Below, in pieces: positions 6,154 to 9,368 of a stretch of 9,368 nt of DNA. The position numbers and the translations under genes were made by a program. Position 1 is the stretch's first letter. Every line of letters starts with the position of its first letter. Source of the DNA: Bacillota bacterium (GTDB lineage: Bacteria > Bacillota > Dethiobacteria > Dethiobacterales > Dethiobacteraceae); assembly GCA_018725345.1 (NCBI GenBank), contig QLUI01000047.1, positions 1-9,368 on the forward strand. Reading direction: 5' to 3'. The notes beneath the pieces were generated by a model that made no database searches, had not been told where the DNA came from, and saw only the letters and a program-made list of their open reading frames with translations.

Positions 6154-7014
6154 ATGCTTGCTTTCTTAAAAAAATGGCAGAAAATGATAACGCTTTTTTT
6201 TGTGTTGACATTGCTTTTAGTTCTAACACAGAGAACCGTTGCCCGCCAAGGAATAACTGTGGTTGAGGAAGCGTTGCTGACTGTGGCGGCCCCTGTTCAA
6301 GGGGTCTTTCAGCGTTTCACCCGTTCTGTTGAAGGGCTGCTGACTTCAGTGCAAGGCTACCGGTTCTTAGCGGCCGAGAATCGGCGACTAGAAGACGAGT
6401 TGGCCGCCGCGCTAGTATTGGCAGCACGTTTGACGGAACTTCGTCATGAAAATCATCGGCTTCGGCAAATGCTCAACTTTGAAGCCAGCAGCGAACATGA
6501 ACTTATTGCTGCCGAAGTGATTGCCCGAGATCCCAGCAGCTGGTTTCAGATTATCATCATCAATAAAGGTTCGTTGCATGGCGTGGAGCAGAACTTGGCG
6601 GTGATAACTAGTGAAGGTCTGGTAGGCAGTGTTTTGTCGGTTTCTCCTGTTTCAGCGCAAGTCCTTTTGCTGACAGATAGCCGGCGGGCGGTGAGTGCCA
6701 TGGTGCAGCGTTCGCGGGAACCGGGGATAGTAGGGGTTGTGGAGGCGGATGCCGATATGCCTGGTTATCTGCGCATGATTAACCTGCCGCGAGACGCTAA
6801 TATCCAGTCGGGAGACACTATAATTTCCTCCGGTTTAGGCGGAATTTATCCGCAAGGCTTTGTGCTTGGCTATGTCTTGGAGATAGCGGAGGAGGAGCTT
6901 GGGCATTTGCGTTTTGCCCTACTACGCCCTGCAGCTAACTTTAATAGGCTCGAAGAAGTGTTTGTAGTTGCACCCAGCGCAGCGCCTGCACGAGGTAGCG
7001 AAGGAGCATATTAA
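6154..7014 (+). CDS. mreC: Rod shape-determining protein MreC
   Basis: A bitopic membrane protein of 286 residues that binds PBP2 and activates it in the elongasome. The start has AAGGG (6140-6144) nine bases before ATG 6154. There is a short cytoplasmic end, one membrane helix (about 11-29), a coiled coil (about 69-108, with regular Leu/Glu/Arg in ENRRLEDEL and HENHRLRQML) that mediates dimerisation, and a beta-rich extracytoplasmic region. The latter contains ARDPSSWFQIIIINKGS, GLVGSV, LLLTDSRRAVSAMV and the late SGLGGIYPQGFVLG signature. Length and domain order are standard. The C-terminal tail is Ala/Gly-rich and poorly conserved. It ends one base before the mreD ATG, with the mreD ribosome site inside its last codons. 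Confidence 0.96.
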   Translation: MLAFLKKWQKMITLFFVLTLLLVLTQRTVARQGITVVEEALLTVAAPVQGVFQRFTRSVEGLLTSVQGYRFLAAENRRLEDELAAALVLAARLTELRHENHRLRQMLNFEASSEHELIAAEVIARDPSSWFQIIIINKGSLHGVEQNLAVITSEGLVGSVLSVSPVSAQVLLLTDSRRAVSAMVQRSREPGIVGVVEADADMPGYLRMINLPRDANIQSGDTIISSGLGGIYPQGFVLGYVLEIAEEELGHLRFALLRPAANFNRLEEVFVVAPSAAPARGSEGAY

Positions 7015-7015
7015 G

Positions 7016-7534
7016 ATGGGGCCTATCATTATTTTTCTGCTTCTTACGTTAAGTTTGGCGCTGCAAGGTTCTTTTCTGGTTTTAATCAGCCCAACCGGTG
7101 TCCATCCTGACCTCGTGCTGGTAGTAGTAGTGGCACTGGCTTTGCTTTCCGACAGCAAGCGTGGTGCCCTAGTAGGTTTGGTTGCAGGGCTGATGCAGGA
7201 TATTGTCTTTGGTGCGCCGCTTGGGTTTTTTGCTTTTATTAAAGTGTTGGTGGGAGCGATGGCCGGTTTTCTCGCTGAGGAAATCAATCGAGATTTTGTA
7301 CTAGCACCCATGCTGCTCGTCTTATTTTTTTCACTGTTTAATGATTTGATGCCGTTTATTTTAAAAGAACTTATCAATATACCCCATTCTTTTTCCCTCC
7401 TTCAGTATTTGCAACAGTTTTCACCTGGTAGGATGCTAATGCACTTTTTTATTATGGGCCTGATCTATCCTTATCTTTGCCGGGCTCAGAAGCGCCGGCT
7501 GCTGTTTCGCCAGGCAGAGGGCTCTGGCAAATGA
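7016..7534 (+). CDS. mreD: Rod shape-determining protein MreD
   Basis: A 172-residue integral membrane protein with about five helices that partners MreC in the elongasome. ATG 7016 is preferred because AAGGAG (7001-7006) is nine bases upstream and the protein then starts directly with a membrane helix; the frame stays open upstream inside mreC. The family signature is clear in HPDLVLVVVVALALL, followed by SDSKRGALVGLVAGLMQDIV and FGAPLGFFAF, where a conserved Gly-rich loop and Asp lie between helices. The C-terminus is short and basic (RAQKRRLLF). The stop at 7532-7534 overlaps the ribosome site of the next gene, so translation of the two is likely coupled. Confidence 0.94.
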   Translation: MGPIIIFLLLTLSLALQGSFLVLISPTGVHPDLVLVVVVALALLSDSKRGALVGLVAGLMQDIVFGAPLGFFAFIKVLVGAMAGFLAEEINRDFVLAPMLLVLFFSLFNDLMPFILKELINIPHSFSLLQYLQQFSPGRMLMHFFIMGLIYPYLCRAQKRRLLFRQAEGSGK

Positions 7535-7544
7535 GGAGGCTAAA

Positions 7545-9326
7545 ATGAATAGATCTTTGCAGAGAAGACTGCGCGTGTTTAGCGGTCTCGTCGTTTTGCT
7601 GGCAGTATTGCTAACGGCCCGCTTGGCTTGGCTCCAAATCTATAATTTTGAATATTATCGCGCCAGTGCAGAAAACAACAGACAGCGCCAGTTGCCCATC
7701 GCGGCACCTCGCGGTGAAATTTTTGCGGAAGACGGACAATTGTTGGCTACAAACCGACCCGGCTTTGCTGTGTCTTTGCTTGATTTTGACTTGCGAGACG
7801 TGGAGACTATCCGCTATCTGGCGGAGCTTTTGGAAATGGATGAAGAATATATCCGTGAGAGGGTGCGGAGAGAGCGTTTCCGCAGTTTTGCCCCGATTCA
7901 GATTGCCAGTAACGTTTCGCCCGAAGTCGTGGCTAAACTGGAAGAAAGGCGCATGGATTTGCCGGGCGTAATTATTGAAACACAGCTTGTGCGAGAGTAT
8001 GTCTATGGCAACATGGCGGCACATGTGTTGGGATATGTAGGCCCTATTTCAAGACCGCAAATCGAAGAAAGGCAAGCTCAGGGGATTTTTTATCGCGGAA
8101 CAGATGTGATCGGCCAAGTAGGGGTGGAACATGTCTGGGAACAGACTCTGCGTGGTCAGGAAGGTGTTTTGCTTGTCGAGAAAAACCGTTTCGGACGCCG
8201 CACGCGGATATTGGCCAAGGAAGATCCGGTTCCGGGAAACAGCATTTATTTGACGTTGGATGCAAGACTGCAGGAAATCGCGGAGCAGGCGTTACGCGAG
8301 GTGATTGAAAATCTGGTTAAGAGTGGTAATGTACAGGCTGGTAGAGGCTCTGTTGTAATTATTGACCCGAGCAGTGGCGCTATCCGTGCTATGGTGAGCT
8401 ACCCCGCTTATGATCCTAATACATTAGCGCAGAATTTTTTGGAGCTGGTGGCCGACAGGAGAAACCAGCCACTAAGGAATAAAGCGATCCAGGACTTTCA
8501 CTCGGTCGGCTCAACTTTTAAAATGCTGCCGGGGATTGCGGCCTTGGAGGAAGGTTTAATCAACGAGCAGAGCAGGGTAACCTGCCGGGGGGTAGCCACT
8601 TTTTTTAACGGCCGCCAGACGTCGCGTTGTCTCAGGGCGCACGGTGCGCTTAGCATTATTCCGGCTATCGCAAAGTCGTGTAATATCTTTTTCTATAAGA
8701 TGGGTTATCGTCTCGGGATAGACCGACTTACCAGTTATGCAGAGAGTTTTGGCTTTGGCAGTCCGACCGGTCTTAACGATTTGAGGGGCGAAGCCGCCGG
8801 TTCGCTTAACAGTAGAGCGCGCTCAGACTTTATGCCGGGCAACCTGATGGGCGCCTCCATCGGTCAGGGCCATGAAATCACAGCTTTGCAGATGGCTAAC
8901 TTTGCGGCCATGCTCGCCAATGGGGGAACCCATTACCGCCCTCATTTAGTGCAAAAGGCGAAGAATCACCTAGGCGAAGTAATTTTCAATGCGGAGCCGG
9001 AAATAATTCGGCAGCTGAAGTTTAGCGAGAAAAACTGGGATATTATCCGTCAGGGGATGAAAGAGGTTGCCGACTTTGGCGGTACGGCTCCTAGTATGCG
9101 TCGACTGCCGGTGAAGGTTGCAGGCAAAACGGGGACAGTGGAAATATCTCCGCTGCGCTATTCTCACAGTACATTTGTGGGCTATGCTCCATTAGAAGCA
9201 CCGGAACTGGCATTTTACGTCATTGTGGAAAACTCTCTTCACCGTCCCGGCAGCTCTGCCGTTCCAGTAATTAGCCAGATTATCCGCGAATATTATTCCC
9301 CAACAGTAAATGCAGAACAAGAATAA
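7545..9326 (+). CDS. mrdA: Penicillin-binding protein 2 (elongasome transpeptidase)
   Basis: A class B penicillin-binding protein of 593 residues that cross-links side-wall peptidoglycan; RodA, its usual glycosyltransferase partner, is not in the window. ATG 7545 has GGAGG (7535-7539) five bases upstream. A membrane anchor (about 12-29) is followed by the dimerisation domain with APRGEIFAEDGQLLATNRPGF and VLGYVGPIS. The transpeptidase domain carries all three active-site motifs: STFK with nucleophile Ser323, SCN (Ser378-Asn380) and KTG (528-530), in their usual order and spacing. GASIGQGHEITALQMANFAAMLANGG is the expected helix between SxN and KTG. It is complete and last in the mreBCD operon. 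Its length and the position after mreD argue for PBP2 and against the division protein FtsI. Confidence 0.96.
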   Translation: MNRSLQRRLRVFSGLVVLLAVLLTARLAWLQIYNFEYYRASAENNRQRQLPIAAPRGEIFAEDGQLLATNRPGFAVSLLDFDLRDVETIRYLAELLEMDEEYIRERVRRERFRSFAPIQIASNVSPEVVAKLEERRMDLPGVIIETQLVREYVYGNMAAHVLGYVGPISRPQIEERQAQGIFYRGTDVIGQVGVEHVWEQTLRGQEGVLLVEKNRFGRRTRILAKEDPVPGNSIYLTLDARLQEIAEQALREVIENLVKSGNVQAGRGSVVIIDPSSGAIRAMVSYPAYDPNTLAQNFLELVADRRNQPLRNKAIQDFHSVGSTFKMLPGIAALEEGLINEQSRVTCRGVATFFNGRQTSRCLRAHGALSIIPAIAKSCNIFFYKMGYRLGIDRLTSYAESFGFGSPTGLNDLRGEAAGSLNSRARSDFMPGNLMGASIGQGHEITALQMANFAAMLANGGTHYRPHLVQKAKNHLGEVIFNAEPEIIRQLKFSEKNWDIIRQGMKEVADFGGTAPSMRRLPVKVAGKTGTVEISPLRYSHSTFVGYAPLEAPELAFYVIVENSLHRPGSSAVPVISQIIREYYSPTVNAEQE

Positions 9327-9367
9327 AAAAAACGCGTCCCAAGCAAAAAACACAAAGCGTCTTTTTT
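9326..9367 (+). terminator. Possible weak terminator after the PBP2 gene
   Basis: Just after the stop, an A-run ending in ACGC (9332-9335) can pair with GCGT (9357-9360), and a T6 run (9362-9367) follows. The stem has only four GC-containing pairs, plus A-T pairs across a bulged C, and the loop is about 21 bases, so it is poor by intrinsic-terminator standards. The sequence stops here, so a better hairpin or the next gene could lie just outside. Confidence 0.3.
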
Positions 9368-9368
9368 A

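Noticed and set aside
1..9368. Mobile element, CRISPR, tRNA or phage attachment signals
   Set aside because: No transposase or integrase frame, no regularly spaced short repeats apart from the in-gene 75-bp units, and no cloverleaf-like sequence was seen on either strand.

Overview
The window reads as a chromosomal segment of an anaerobic, clostridial-type Bacillota (Firmicutes). The evidence is the order maf-radC-mreB-mreC-mreD-PBP2, purine-rich Shine-Dalgarno sites (AAGGAG, GAGGAGG) before most genes, a sigma-A type promoter, and an upstream ion-pumping (complex I/Mrp/Hyf-type) membrane gene cluster next to apbE and a Gx-family membrane gene. All genes are on the plus strand. Genus cannot be assigned from the sequence alone.

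Region 1 (1-2034) is the tail of an ion-translocating membrane complex. The last 57 codons of one NuoL/M/N-family subunit are followed by a second, larger NuoL-like subunit. The second gene is broken by three separate lesions: a -1 frame change near 551, an internal deletion near 1305-1320, and a one-base insertion at about 1875. Reading across them restores the conserved antiporter core, a C-terminal stretch of 25-residue repeats, and a final membrane helix ending at 2034. It is annotated as a probable recent pseudogene; assembly error is the main alternative.

Region 2 (2035-4992) holds apbE (FAD:protein FMN transferase, probable lipoprotein), a Gx transporter-family membrane protein abutting it, maf (nucleotide pyrophosphatase) and radC (JAMM-motif protein). 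The genes are tightly packed, and maf overlaps radC by 44 bp. A possible promoter lies before apbE.

Region 3 (4993-9368) is the rod-shape operon: a strong extended -10 promoter, mreB (actin-like filament), mreC and mreD (membrane scaffold), and PBP2/mrdA (the elongasome transpeptidase). A perfect 13-bp inverted repeat overlaps the -10 box and predicted start of the mreB promoter and looks like an operator. A weak possible terminator closes the window. These four genes form the core elongasome: MreB filaments organise MreC/MreD, which activate PBP2 for side-wall peptidoglycan cross-linking.

No RNA genes, CRISPR arrays, insertion sequences or defence genes were seen. No clearly new multi-gene system is visible. 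The points most worth a second look are the mreB operator-like palindrome and the broken NuoL-like gene with its repeat tail.
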